Counted from the first letter of the stretch, positions 1-8,679 are shown. The stretch: DNA of 49,601 bases from an uncultured Flavobacteriia bacterium (GCA_937975705.1 CALJTX010000018.1:1-49601); one strand, 5' to 3'. Numbers and translations are program-made. The notes: a model not told the origin generated them from the sequence alone.

Positions 1-498
1 AACGGCCGTAGAGGTTTCTTCGACGTAAGTTTCGGCGCTGTTGGTTTTACCAAAAACTTCTATTTTGGTATTGCCGGTCATCACCTCAACCGTCCTGATG
101 AATCCATGATTCTCGGCGAGTCTCGCTTACCTATCCGCCTCACAGGGCACATTGGTGCTAATATCAAATTAGGTCAAAGAGGTCGTTATTCAAGTACAAC
201 CTTCTTGTCCCCGAACATTATCTATCAATACCAAAACGGTTTCCAAGAGCTCAATATCGGTGCTTACCTCAAATACGAAAACTTCACAATTGGTGCTTGG
301 TACCGCAACCGCGATGCTTTCATCATGACTGTAGGTATCAACACAGATAAATTTAAAGTAGGTTACAGCTACGATTTAACTGTCTCTAAATTAGGCAATG
401 GCATTTCAGGAGGTTCTCATGAAATTTCAATGGGTATCAACCTCAAATGTAAAAAGAAGCCTAAAAACTTCAGAAAAACGTCTTGTCCGTCTTTCTAA
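1..498 (+). CDS. PorP/SprF family type IX secretion-associated membrane protein (5' truncated)
   Basis: The reading frame is open from base 1, so the gene begins before the window and only the last 165 residues are visible. They alternate short polar and aromatic beta-strand-like segments, and near the end carry the family's characteristic pattern of a Tyr-Ser-Tyr-Asp strand, a conserved Ser-Lys-Leu and a Gly-Gly-Ser-His-Glu-Ile-Ser segment (about residues 130-148 of the visible part). The protein then ends in a Lys-rich tail with Cys and a terminal Phe, as is usual in this family. Members are outer-membrane or periplasmic partners of the type IX secretion and gliding apparatus. The next gene, 49 nt downstream on the same strand, is a GldJ-type gliding lipoprotein, which supports that role. 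An internal ATG at 106 is not the start. Confidence 0.82.
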   Translation, partial: NGRRGFFDVSFGAVGFTKNFYFGIAGHHLNRPDESMILGESRLPIRLTGHIGANIKLGQRGRYSSTTFLSPNIIYQYQNGFQELNIGAYLKYENFTIGAWYRNRDAFIMTVGINTDKFKVGYSYDLTVSKLGNGISGGSHEISMGINLKCKKKPKNFRKTSCPSF

Positions 499-547
499 TT
501 GTAACCAAACGAATAAACAGAACTTTACGTTATAAAACGCAAAAAAT

Positions 548-2938
548 ATGAAGCGATTGATTCAAAACATCTTCGGAATTGCACTGACAGGAATGTTAGT
601 GCTTTCTTCGTGTTCTAAAGAGCGCTCTTCAGCTACTGGTTGGGAATTCAATAACTACAAAAATGGTGGTTTTGAAAAATTCGATGCCCGTGAGCAAGAA
701 ACAGGGCCAGGTTTGGTCATGATTGAAGGGGGTACTTTTACGATGGGCCGTACAGAACAAGACGTTATGTCTGACTGGAATGCACGTGCGTCTCGTGTTA
801 CTGTAGCTTCTTTCTACATGGACCGTACCGAAGTAACGAACTTCCATTGGTTAGAGTATATGTACTGGATGCGTCGCGTTTATTACAAAACCTATCCTCA
901 CGTTTACAAAAAATGCTTGCCAGATACACTTGCTTGGCGAACAGCTCTTGGTTACCGTGAAAAATATGTCAATTATTATTTACGTCATCCATCTTACCGC
1001 GACTACCCTGTAGTTGGTGTTTCTTGGTTACAAGCCAACGACTTTTGTAAATGGCGTACGGACCGTGTCAATGAAGCGATCTTGGTGCGTGAGGGCATCT
1101 TAAAATGGCATTTTGCAGAAGAAGGATCTGCCGACGTAGGTGCTGCCAACAACGCAAACTACGATAAAAAATATGCTTCTGTTCCGCAGAACATGTTCTC
1201 TACAGAAAACTACCTAAACGGCAACTACACAGTAGAATCTGAAGGTGGTTATGTAGTCAACAAAGACAGCAAACCAAAACCAAAAGTAGATTCCAAAACA
1301 AAAAGATCCGTTCCACGCGATCCATACCAACTTGAAAACTACGATCCAATTTATGCAGACATGGACAACGGCCGTTTAGGTACACGTCCGGTTAAAATGG
1401 AAGATGGTATCTTATTGCCTTCTTACCGTCTACCAACAGAAGCAGAATGGGAATTTGCAGCCATGGGCCTTATCGGTAACCTAGACCCTAATTCAGAAAA
1501 CATCAATGATCGTCGTATCTATCCTTGGGATGGTCACTACGTTCGTCAAGAAGAAGAGCAATATGCTGGTGCTATCCAAGCTAACTTCATGCGCGGAAAA
1601 GGTGACATGATGGGTGTTGCTGGTCGTTTGAACGACGGCGCGGATATCTCTGATCGCGTAGATTCATTCTGGCCTAACGACTACGGTCTTTATCACATGG
1701 CTGGTAACGTTTCGGAATGGGTAATGGATGTGTACCGTCCGCTCACTTCTGAGGTTGCTGAAGGTTTTATGCCTTTCCGTGGGAACAAATTCCAAACCCA
1801 GCTTTTGGTTCCAGACGGCCTCTATGACAAACCAGTTAAAGCCAACGAAAACATCTACGACGTACACGGCATGAAAGAATTTGTCAACGAGTTTGCTCGT
1901 GTCAAATACCTCGCACACGCCAACAAAAAGTATAGCCAAGATGCAGGTAATAACTACCAATCCAATATGGCGAATCAAACTGCTACTAAAGATACTAGTG
2001 CAGGCAACAAAGATACCGCAGGTGCACAAGGCGCTCCTAAACCAGGTGCTGTCAACAACAACCCAATGAATTCTCGTATATACGCCAAACAAGACCCGCG
2101 TAAATACCAATTCACTGCGCCTTCTAGCTATTATGTTTCCAATAACTCACAGTTTACCTCTCAGGAGCGCATGCAGTTTGAGTTTTTAGATACACTCAAT
2201 ATCATGCTCGATACAGCTATTGCACTCCATAACCAAGGACGTACTATTGCTGCATCTGCCTACATTGAGCGCGTATTGTTCAACAAAGACCTCCCAGCAG
2301 AGATTCAAGAAGGTGCTAAAAAACAAGACCTTCTAGAGCTGATGGCACTTGCGTTTGATTACGAACAACCTACCGCTTACCTTGGTATTGATACTGCACT
2401 TTTCAGCCGTGAATACTTAGAGCGCAAATTCTTATCATACAGCACTGACCCAACAATTACTACCTGGATCATGACGCTTCGCAATGGCTTAAGCGAGTTC
2501 ATCACTACCACCAAAGGCAGTCAACGTTGGAGAGATGTTACAGTAGAAGAAAACGCTGGACGCTTGAACTACCGCAAAGACGACTACATCGACTACCTTG
2601 ATGGAGACCTAGAATCTTCAATTTACTACAATAATGCAAAACGAATTGAAGAAATCAATGGCGGTGTTCGTGACCCTAAATTAGTGATGTACCAAAGCGA
2701 ACACGAGAACAATAACTTACTCAACGAACAAATCAATTCAGGAAAATCTGGATGGCCTACTACACTTATCTCTGACAAGAGTCGTGTATACAAAGGCGGT
2801 TCTTGGGCTGATATGGCGTATTGGTTAGCTATTGGTAACCGTCGCTTCCTAGACGAAGACAAAGCATCTGCAACCATTGGTTTCAGATGTGCTATGGACC
2901 GCATAGGTAGCTCTCGCAGACCAGACATCAAAGAATAA
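548..2938 (+). CDS. gldJ: Gliding motility / type IX secretion lipoprotein GldJ, enlarged
   Basis: This 796-residue protein starts with a lipoprotein signal peptide ending in Leu-Ser-Ser-Cys (Cys22). It has the formylglycine-generating-enzyme (sulfatase-modifying factor) fold seen in GldJ and GldK: a Gly-Gly-Thr-Phe-Thr-Met-Gly segment near residue 60, a LPTEAEWEFAA motif near 298, a GNVSEWVMD motif near 388, and a KGGSW...RRFLDED...GFRCAMDR block near 748-785. No catalytic role is expected; GldJ is a structural lipoprotein needed for gliding and T9SS function. murF follows directly, an order I recall from other flavobacteria, and this favours GldJ over GldK. It is longer than the roughly 560 residues of Flavobacterium johnsoniae GldJ as I remember it. 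The excess lies at about residues 460-680, made of a low-complexity Asn/Thr/Lys/Gly/Pro linker and then a helix-rich stretch. Confidence 0.85.
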   Translation: MKRLIQNIFGIALTGMLVLSSCSKERSSATGWEFNNYKNGGFEKFDAREQETGPGLVMIEGGTFTMGRTEQDVMSDWNARASRVTVASFYMDRTEVTNFHWLEYMYWMRRVYYKTYPHVYKKCLPDTLAWRTALGYREKYVNYYLRHPSYRDYPVVGVSWLQANDFCKWRTDRVNEAILVREGILKWHFAEEGSADVGAANNANYDKKYASVPQNMFSTENYLNGNYTVESEGGYVVNKDSKPKPKVDSKTKRSVPRDPYQLENYDPIYADMDNGRLGTRPVKMEDGILLPSYRLPTEAEWEFAAMGLIGNLDPNSENINDRRIYPWDGHYVRQEEEQYAGAIQANFMRGKGDMMGVAGRLNDGADISDRVDSFWPNDYGLYHMAGNVSEWVMDVYRPLTSEVAEGFMPFRGNKFQTQLLVPDGLYDKPVKANENIYDVHGMKEFVNEFARVKYLAHANKKYSQDAGNNYQSNMANQTATKDTSAGNKDTAGAQGAPKPGAVNNNPMNSRIYAKQDPRKYQFTAPSSYYVSNNSQFTSQERMQFEFLDTLNIMLDTAIALHNQGRTIAASAYIERVLFNKDLPAEIQEGAKKQDLLELMALAFDYEQPTAYLGIDTALFSREYLERKFLSYSTDPTITTWIMTLRNGLSEFITTTKGSQRWRDVTVEENAGRLNYRKDDYIDYLDGDLESSIYYNNAKRIEEINGGVRDPKLVMYQSEHENNNLLNEQINSGKSGWPTTLISDKSRVYKGGSWADMAYWLAIGNRRFLDEDKASATIGFRCAMDRIGSSRRPDIKE

Positions 2939-2965
2939 TTGGTTATTCCATTTATATAATCCTTC

Positions 2966-2994
2966 AAAAGCCCGAGCAATCGGGCTTTTTTTTT
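2966..2994 (+). terminator. Rho-independent terminator after gldJ
   Basis: A 10-bp perfect stem (AAAAGCCCGA / TCGGGCTTTT) around a GCAA tetraloop is followed by an unbroken run of T. It lies 27 nt after the gldJ stop and just before murF, so murF needs its own promoter. Confidence 0.9.
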
Positions 2995-2995
2995 G

Positions 2996-3003
2996 CAACT
3001 TTG
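2996..3003 (+). promoter_or_regulatory. Putative -7 element for murF
   Basis: CAACTTTG differs by one base from the Bacteroidota -7 consensus TAnnTTTG. It follows the gldJ terminator and ends 4 nt before the murF ATG, so transcription would start at or next to the start codon. No TTG at the -33 position was found. Confidence 0.45.
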
Positions 3004-3007
3004 CTGC

Positions 3008-4282
3008 ATGGAAAAATGGCTATCACTTTTTGATGCTTGCAGTAGCGTAAGCACGGACAGCAGACAAATTCAAAAAGATTGCATGTATATTGCACTTAAA
3101 GGTGCCAATTTTGACGGCAATCAGTATGCCGAACAAGCCATTGCTGCAGGTGCAAAATATGCAATAGTGGATTGTGCAGATAAAGCTAATGACCAAAATA
3201 TCTTTTTGGTTGCAGATGGCTTACGCTTTCTACAAGAATTAGCACACGCACACCGCTCGCGTTTTGACATCCCTGTTATTGGCATCACCGGAAGCAACGG
3301 CAAGACCAGTACCAAAGAGCTAGTTAATTGTGTTTTGCAAACCAGTTTCAATGTCTTGTGCACAGCGGGGAATTTAAATAACCATATTGGCGTGCCACTT
3401 ACCCTACTCCAACTGAATAAAAACCACGAAATTGCCATCATTGAAATGGGCGCCAATAAGCCTCTTGATATAGATGAATTGTGTCGTATCGCCTCCCCAA
3501 CGCTTGGATTGATTACCAATATAGGAAAAGCGCATCTGGAAGGTTTTATCAACTTCGAAGGCGTGCTTCGGACTAAATCAGAGCTCTATGACCACGTTAC
3601 TCAAAACAAAGGTGGTTTATTTGTCAACGCCGATGATCCAATTCTTTTGGCAGCTGCAAAACAGCGAAACACGGCTCTATTTACCTATGGAACCCACGAC
3701 GGCGAACTCAAAGGCCAACTGCAAGCACTAGATCCATTTGTGCATCTTTCCTGGACCTACGGTGCTTATACTTCAGCACAGATCGATACACAAATGATTG
3801 GAAAATATAACTTTTATAATTTCCTAGCAGCTTTGCGCGTTGGTGCACACTTTGGGATTGACCCGATAAAAATGAATGCAGCGATTGCCAGCTACCTTCC
3901 CACCAATAAACGTTCTCAGGTAGAAAAAACAAAGCGCAATACGCTCATCATCGATTGCTATAACGCAAATCCATCCAGTATGATGAGTGCGCTCAGCTCT
4001 TTTTTAGAGATTGAACATCCTGATAAATTAGCCATCATAGGTGACATGCTCGAACTTGGACAAGAAGGGCCTACTGAACATCAAAAAGTGCTGGATTTCT
4101 TAATCGAAAACGGCATTAAATTCATCACTGTTGGGCCAATTTTCCAAAAATTGCATCCAGAAGGTTATCTGAATGCACCTGAACTACAAAATAAGCTTCA
4201 GAACGAAAAAATAAGCAATTGCCTCATTCTACTCAAAGGATCGAGAGGAATTGCTTTAGAGGAATTGATGGCAAGTCTCTAA
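3008..4282 (+). CDS. murF: UDP-N-acetylmuramoyl-tripeptide--D-alanyl-D-alanine ligase
   Basis: MurF joins D-Ala-D-Ala to UDP-MurNAc-tripeptide in the last cytoplasmic step of peptidoglycan precursor synthesis. The 424-residue product has the Mur ligase layout: an N-terminal substrate domain with the Asp-Ser-Arg segment (residues 16-18), the ATP-binding loop ITGSNGKTSTK near residue 93, a central motif with Asn-Asn-His-Ile-Gly-Val near 123, and a C-terminal domain containing YNANPSSM near 317 and a GDMLELG motif near 346. An upstream in-frame TTG at 2993 would add five residues but lies in the terminator T-run, so the ATG at 3008 is chosen. The stop is 1 nt from the stop of convergent prfB. 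Confidence 0.95.
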   Translation: MEKWLSLFDACSSVSTDSRQIQKDCMYIALKGANFDGNQYAEQAIAAGAKYAIVDCADKANDQNIFLVADGLRFLQELAHAHRSRFDIPVIGITGSNGKTSTKELVNCVLQTSFNVLCTAGNLNNHIGVPLTLLQLNKNHEIAIIEMGANKPLDIDELCRIASPTLGLITNIGKAHLEGFINFEGVLRTKSELYDHVTQNKGGLFVNADDPILLAAAKQRNTALFTYGTHDGELKGQLQALDPFVHLSWTYGAYTSAQIDTQMIGKYNFYNFLAALRVGAHFGIDPIKMNAAIASYLPTNKRSQVEKTKRNTLIIDCYNANPSSMMSALSSFLEIEHPDKLAIIGDMLELGQEGPTEHQKVLDFLIENGIKFITVGPIFQKLHPEGYLNAPELQNKLQNEKISNCLILLKGSRGIALEELMASL

Positions 4283-4283
4283 A

Positions 4284-5366
4284 TCAAGAGCCGTATTGCA
4301 TTAAAAAGGCTTTTAGGAAAGGATCTAAAGCGCCATCCATGACGGCATCTACATCACCTGTTTCAGTACCCGTTCTGACGTCTTTGACCAATTTGTAAGG
4401 ATGCATGACATAATTACGGATCTGACTCCCCCACTCAATCTTTTTCTTACCCGCTTCAATTTCATTGCGCTTCTCCATGCGCTCGCGCAAGATGAGTTCA
4501 TATAACTGAGAGCGCAACAATTGTAAAGCTTTTTCTTTATTGGCCAATTGTGAACGTGATTCAGAGTTTTCGATGATGATGCCCGAAGGAGCGTGGCGAA
4601 GGCGTACGGCTGTCTCTACCTTGTTGACGTTTTGCCCGCCAGCACCGCCTGAACGGAAAGTCTCAAAAGAAATATCGGCAGGGTTGATATTGATTTCAAT
4701 TTGGTCATCGACTAATGGATAAACATAGACCGAGACAAAGCTGGTGTGTCTTTTGGCATTGGAATCAAAGGGTGAGATGCGCACCAAACGGTGGACACCG
4801 TTTTCTCCTTTGAGGTATCCAAAAGCAAATTCGCCTTCAAATTCGAGCGTTACGGTCTTTACCCCCGCAACATCTCCCTCCTGGAAATTCAGTTCGGTAA
4901 TTTTGTAACCATGTTTTTGACCCCACATCAGGTACATGCGCATGAGCATACTGGCCCAATCGCAGCTTTCAGTTCCGCCAGCACCAGCAGTGATTTGCAG
5001 TACCGCAGAAAGGCTGTCTTCTTCGTTGGAAAGCATGTTTTTGAGCTCAAGTTCTTCGATTTCTTCGAGTAATTTGGCATACTGTGTATCGAGTTCAGCT
5101 TCTTCGGCCATTCCTTCGCGAACGAATTCCATCAGTACGTCGAGGTCAGCTACAGCTGTGGCAGTGCGGTCAAAAGTCTCGACCCAAAATTTAAGCCCAC
5201 GGATTTGCTTCATTTTTTCTTCCGCCTTTTTGGGGTCATCCCAAAAGGAAGGATCTTGTGTTTTGAGCTCTTCTTCCTTCAATTGCATGCGCTTCTCATC
5301 AATTTTAAGAAACGCCTGTATGGTTGAAAGTCTGTTTTGCAGTGCCTTGTACTGTTCGGTAGTCAT
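4284..5366 (-). CDS. prfB: Peptide chain release factor 2
   Basis: RF2 recognises UGA and UAA stop codons and triggers peptide release. The 360-residue product carries the RF2 stop-codon recognition tripeptide Ser-Pro-Phe (about 198-200) and the peptidyl-tRNA hydrolysis motif Gly-Gly-Gln (about 243-245), within GGAGGQNVNKVETA. In many bacteria prfB needs a programmed +1 frameshift at an in-frame UGA about 25 codons in. Here the frame is open throughout, and the corresponding place reads TTT CTT AAA ATT GAT, so the regulatory frameshift is absent. The start at 5366 sits 4 nt behind a TAACTTTG promoter element. Confidence 0.95.
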   Translation of the reverse strand: MTTEQYKALQNRLSTIQAFLKIDEKRMQLKEEELKTQDPSFWDDPKKAEEKMKQIRGLKFWVETFDRTATAVADLDVLMEFVREGMAEEAELDTQYAKLLEEIEELELKNMLSNEEDSLSAVLQITAGAGGTESCDWASMLMRMYLMWGQKHGYKITELNFQEGDVAGVKTVTLEFEGEFAFGYLKGENGVHRLVRISPFDSNAKRHTSFVSVYVYPLVDDQIEININPADISFETFRSGGAGGQNVNKVETAVRLRHAPSGIIIENSESRSQLANKEKALQLLRSQLYELILRERMEKRNEIEAGKKKIEWGSQIRNYVMHPYKLVKDVRTGTETGDVDAVMDGALDPFLKAFLMQYGS

Positions 5367-5370
5367 GCGG

Positions 5371-5378
5371 CAAAGTTA
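5371..5378 (-). promoter_or_regulatory. -7 promoter element for prfB (leaderless candidate)
   Basis: On the minus strand TAACTTTG matches TAnnTTTG exactly and is followed by only 4 nt before the prfB ATG, predicting a leaderless or nearly leaderless mRNA. No TTG at the -33 position was found. Confidence 0.55.
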
Positions 5379-5434
5379 AGCATTCTCTGAAGGAAAGAAA
5401 AGGAATGGTGCTGCGATGATTCAGTCAAAATGTG

Positions 5435-5450
5435 TACATTTGTCACAAAT
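5435..5450 (+). promoter_or_regulatory. -7 promoter element and overlapping inverted repeat for gcvH
   Basis: TACATTTG (5435-5442) matches TAnnTTTG, 17 nt before the gcvH ATG. It overlaps a perfect inverted repeat ATTTGT-C-ACAAAT (5438-5450). Such a site could bind a repressor, but this is inference from position only. Confidence 0.5.
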
Positions 5451-5459
5451 CAATGAAAC

Positions 5460-5837
5460 ATGAATATTCCAGCTGAACTCAAGTACACCAAAGACCACGA
5501 ATGGGTAAAACTCGAAGGTGACATCGCCACAATTGGCATCACCGAATTTGCACAAAGCGAACTCGGAGACATCGTTTATGTCGAAGTAGAAACCGTAGGT
5601 GAAACTATGGCACAAGAAGAAGTTTTTGGTAGTGTAGAAGCTGTCAAAACGGTGTCTGATTTATTCTTGCCAATGAGCGGCGAAATCATTGAATTAAACG
5701 AAGCGCTAGAAGCCAACCCTGAATTAGTCAACAACGACCCTTATGGTGCAGGCTGGATGGTCAAAGTACGTGTTTCTGATGCAAGTGAATTTGCAGCATT
5801 ACTAGATGCAGAAGCTTACGCGCAAGAAGTACACTAA
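5460..5837 (+). CDS. gcvH: Glycine cleavage system H protein
   Basis: GcvH carries the aminomethyl group on a lipoyl-lysine between the P, T and L proteins of glycine cleavage. The 125-residue length is typical, and the lipoylation site is Lys63 within GSVEAVKTVSDL. Upstream residues read TKDHEWV and GITEFAQSELGDIVYVE, both family hallmarks. No other glycine-cleavage gene is in the window, as is common when gcvH is unlinked. It has its own promoter element and is followed by a hairpin with a T-run, so it looks monocistronic. Confidence 0.96.
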   Translation: MNIPAELKYTKDHEWVKLEGDIATIGITEFAQSELGDIVYVEVETVGETMAQEEVFGSVEAVKTVSDLFLPMSGEIIELNEALEANPELVNNDPYGAGWMVKVRVSDASEFAALLDAEAYAQEVH

Positions 5838-5886
5838 CAAATCAATAAGGACGGTAACAATACCGTACTTTTCCAACATTAAATCA

Positions 5887-5912
5887 AAACCGTCCTTGTG
5901 GCGGTTTTTTTT
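5887..5912 (+). terminator. Terminator between convergent gcvH and nuclease gene
   Basis: AAAACCG ... CGGTTTT, with an additional CC/GG pair inside, precedes eight T residues on the plus strand, and the structure runs into the stop codon of the convergent nuclease gene. A second small hairpin (ACGGTA/TACCGT, 5851-5866) lies upstream. The segment AAGGACGGT at 5847-5855 is the exact reverse complement of ACCGTCCTT at 5889-5897, so alternative pairings exist. Confidence 0.75.
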
Positions 5913-6687
5913 ATGGCCAAATAGTAGATTTGGACTCTATTTGCTGTTCTAAATGATCAGGTAACTGGTAGAAAAAATCACGGCCCAACTTGGTTTCAAG
6001 CGCATCTATGGTCATTGAGAAGTGAAGTAATTCTTCTTCTGATTTGGCATTGGGCAGCAAAAATGCAATTCCTTTTTGTTGCTTAGGTGCTATAAGTGCT
6101 TTGTAATAGTATTTTGGAACACTCACTTGATTGGGGCCAATGGTGGGCAAACCCGCTTCCAATACGGGCCCAGTTACCACATAAAGTGAGTCGTACTGGT
6201 GCGCCCAATCGCGAACTTTTTCTTCGAGCTTTTTCCAGATGCCCCGATTGAAACCCGGCAGCTGCGGGCTCATATTGCTGTAATAAAAAGACTCTTGCAT
6301 CACGGGCAACGACCAGCTCATGTCTGCCGCCGGAGCCAAATGACCGCGGTCATAACCACTTTTGGCGTAATCCGCGTTTGTTGCAGTCTGACTTGAAACC
6401 AAAGGGTCCTCAAGAAATCTGTTGCTGCGTTCGACACCATCTCCGAGATGCGCTGCTGTTAGGATATACGCCACCCAATTGGCTTGCTCGTGTTGTTCAT
6501 TGTATGCAAAAGTGTATGCGGTCCGGCAGATTACCTCTTCGCTTTGCTGGGGTAAGGGACAAGCCATCGAAAGCTTAGCCGACTCAGCATTTGAGTCGAT
6601 AAATAGAGAAAAAGACAGCAAGAAAAAAGCCGCCATCCAAAATAGGAGAAGCGGCTTTAATACATTTATTTGCTTGAGTTTAAGCAT
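5911..6687 (-). CDS. Secreted DNA/RNA non-specific endonuclease (NUC1 family)
   Basis: The 258-residue product begins with a basic stretch and a hydrophobic segment (about residues 12-28) that acts as signal peptide or anchor. The nuclease core contains the YDRGHLAPAADM motif, whose Asp-Arg-Gly-His holds the catalytic His of the beta-beta-alpha-metal fold, and the downstream Asn-Met-Ser-Pro-Gln metal-site segment. It probably degrades nucleic acid outside the cytoplasm. The frame extends further upstream inside gyrB, but the ATG at 6687 is preferred because it directly precedes the signal peptide and overlaps the gyrB stop by 8 nt, a typical translational-coupling arrangement. It is therefore likely co-transcribed with gyrB. 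Confidence 0.87.
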   Translation of the reverse strand: MLKLKQINVLKPLLLFWMAAFFLLSFSLFIDSNAESAKLSMACPLPQQSEEVICRTAYTFAYNEQHEQANWVAYILTAAHLGDGVERSNRFLEDPLVSSQTATNADYAKSGYDRGHLAPAADMSWSLPVMQESFYYSNMSPQLPGFNRGIWKKLEEKVRDWAHQYDSLYVVTGPVLEAGLPTIGPNQVSVPKYYYKALIAPKQQKGIAFLLPNAKSEEELLHFSMTIDALETKLGRDFFYQLPDHLEQQIESKSTIWP

Positions 6688-8632
6688 CGATTTTAGCGTA
6701 TTTGGCGTTTTTCTCGATGAATTCACGACGTGGCGGAACGTCATCGCCCATGAGCATAGAGAAAATTTGATCACACTCTGCAGCGTTCTCAATTGTAACT
6801 TGACGCAAGGTGCGGCTTTCTGGGTTCATGGTGGTTTCCCAGAGTTGCTCTGCGTTCATCTCACCAAGACCTTTGTAACGCTGAACGTTTACTGATGTTT
6901 CACTACCGCCACCTTTGAGTTCTTGAATGAGGCGATCGCGTTGGTCTTCGTTCCAAGCGTATTCAGATTTTGTACCTTTTTTCACTTGATAAAGTGGTGG
7001 GGTCGCGATATAAACGTATCCTTTTTCAATGAGTTCTTTCATGTAACGGAAAAGGAACGTAAGAATGAGTGTTTCGATATGCGAACCATCGACGTCGGCA
7101 TCACACATGATGATGATCTTGTGATAGCGTAACTTTTCGAGATTGAGCGCTTTTGAATCTTCTTCGGTACCGATGCGCACACCTAAAGCGGTGTAGATGT
7201 TTTTGATCTCTTCGTTTTCGAAGATTTTGTGTTGCATGGCTTTCTCGACGTTCAAGATCTTACCTCTAAGTGGCATAATGGCTTGAAAGTGGCGGTCACG
7301 GCCTTGCTTGGCTGTTCCACCTGCGGAATCTCCCTCGACAAAGTAAACCTCGCAAGCAGCTGGATCTTTTTCAGAGCAGTCGGCTAATTTACCTGGCAAG
7401 CCCGAGCCGGACAGTACATTCTTGCGTTGTACCATTTCACGGGCCTTGCGGGCAGCATGACGCGCGCGGGCAGCAAGAATGACTTTTTCTACGATGAGTT
7501 TAGCTTCTGCTGGATGCTCTTCTAAATAAGCTGAAAGCATTTCGGAAACGGCTTGGCTCACAGGAGCGGTTACTTCGCGGTTACCGAGTTTGGTTTTGGT
7601 CTGACCTTCAAACTGTGGCTCTTGTACTTTTACTGATACGACAGCTGTGAGGCCTTCGCGGAAGTCATCGCCATCAATTTCGATTTTTTCTTTCGCTAAA
7701 ATACCAGAATCTGTAGCATACTTTTTGAGCGTATTGGTGAGGCCGCGTCTAAAACCAGACAAGTGCGTACCACCTTCGTGGGTATTGATGTTGTTGACGT
7801 AGGCCTGGATATTCTCGGTATATGAAGTATTGTAAGTAAGCGCGACTTCAACTGGAATACCTTCGCGTTCACCTTCGAAGTAAATGACATCGGTGATGAG
7901 CGCTTCGCGGTTGCGGTCTAGGTAAGAAGCAAATTCTTTAAGGCCACCTTCTGAATGATAGGTAGTGCAAGGATGTGCGCCGTTGTCGTCTAGTTGGCGT
8001 TTGTCGGTGAGCGTAATAGTAATGCCTTTGTTGAGGAAGGCAAGCTCGCGCATGCGTGCTGCGAGTGTATCAAAATTATATTCTGTAGACTCAAAGATGG
8101 TGGCATCTGGGGTGAAGGTTACTTCTGTACCTGTTTCGGTAGACTCGCCAACGATTTTGACATCGTACATTGGCTTGCCTATGTTGTATTCTTGCTGGAA
8201 TACTTTGCCTTCGCGGCGCACCGTAGCCATCAAATGGGTTGAAAGCGCGTTGACACAAGATACACCCACACCGTGCAAACCACCAGAGACCTTGTAGGTG
8301 TCTTTGTCGAATTTACCACCGGCATGCAAGACAGTCATAACCACCTCTAATGCCGATTTCTTTTCTTTGGTGTGCATAGCGGTTGGAATACCGCGACCGT
8401 TGTCTACAACCGTAATGGAATTGTTTTCATTGATGAAAACGTTGATGTGGTTACAATAGCCGGCAAGTGCCTCATCGATGGAGTTGTCAACGACTTCGTA
8501 AACTAGGTGGTGAAGGCCTTTAACGCCAACGTCACCGATATACATTGCGGGGCGTTTTCTGACCGCCTCTAAACCTTCTAATACCTGGATATTATCTGCC
8601 GAATAATTGTCTCTCTTTTCGTCTTCAGCCAT
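6680..8632 (-). CDS. gyrB: DNA gyrase subunit B
   Basis: GyrB is the ATPase subunit of gyrase, which introduces negative supercoils. The 650-residue length fits the short form without the large insertion of enterobacterial GyrB. Visible motifs are the GHKL ATP-binding EVVDNSIDEALAG near residue 46, GLHGVGVSCVNAL near 117, QTKTKLGN near 342, the TOPRIM motif EGDSAGGTAKQGRDR near 434, the PLRGKILNVEKA segment, and DADVDGSHI near 514. The C-terminal RYKGLGEMN block precedes the end. It has its own TATTTTTG promoter element and overlaps the downstream nuclease start. Confidence 0.97.
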   Translation of the reverse strand: MAEDEKRDNYSADNIQVLEGLEAVRKRPAMYIGDVGVKGLHHLVYEVVDNSIDEALAGYCNHINVFINENNSITVVDNGRGIPTAMHTKEKKSALEVVMTVLHAGGKFDKDTYKVSGGLHGVGVSCVNALSTHLMATVRREGKVFQQEYNIGKPMYDVKIVGESTETGTEVTFTPDATIFESTEYNFDTLAARMRELAFLNKGITITLTDKRQLDDNGAHPCTTYHSEGGLKEFASYLDRNREALITDVIYFEGEREGIPVEVALTYNTSYTENIQAYVNNINTHEGGTHLSGFRRGLTNTLKKYATDSGILAKEKIEIDGDDFREGLTAVVSVKVQEPQFEGQTKTKLGNREVTAPVSQAVSEMLSAYLEEHPAEAKLIVEKVILAARARHAARKAREMVQRKNVLSGSGLPGKLADCSEKDPAACEVYFVEGDSAGGTAKQGRDRHFQAIMPLRGKILNVEKAMQHKIFENEEIKNIYTALGVRIGTEEDSKALNLEKLRYHKIIIMCDADVDGSHIETLILTFLFRYMKELIEKGYVYIATPPLYQVKKGTKSEYAWNEDQRDRLIQELKGGGSETSVNVQRYKGLGEMNAEQLWETTMNPESRTLRQVTIENAAECDQIFSMLMGDDVPPRREFIEKNAKYAKIDA

Positions 8633-8671
8633 GTTGTTATAGTTTGTGGATAGTGTTTAAATTCGTGTAAA

Positions 8672-8679
8672 CAAAAATA
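8672..8679 (-). promoter_or_regulatory. -7 promoter element for gyrB
   Basis: TATTTTTG on the minus strand matches TAnnTTTG and lies 39 nt before the gyrB ATG. It overlaps the T-tract of the gpx terminator, so termination of one gene and initiation of the next share bases. Confidence 0.5.

Noticed and set aside
1664..2110. 148-codon open frame on the minus strand inside gldJ
   Set aside because: It lies fully within gldJ, which has strong protein motifs throughout; the antisense product is a shadow with no recognisable pattern.
2993..3007. TTG at 2993 as alternative murF start
   Set aside because: It is in the terminator T-run and adds five residues not seen in MurF proteins.
6688..6792. 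Longer nuclease start at 6792
   Set aside because: It would overlap gyrB by over 100 nt and put a charged stretch before the signal peptide.
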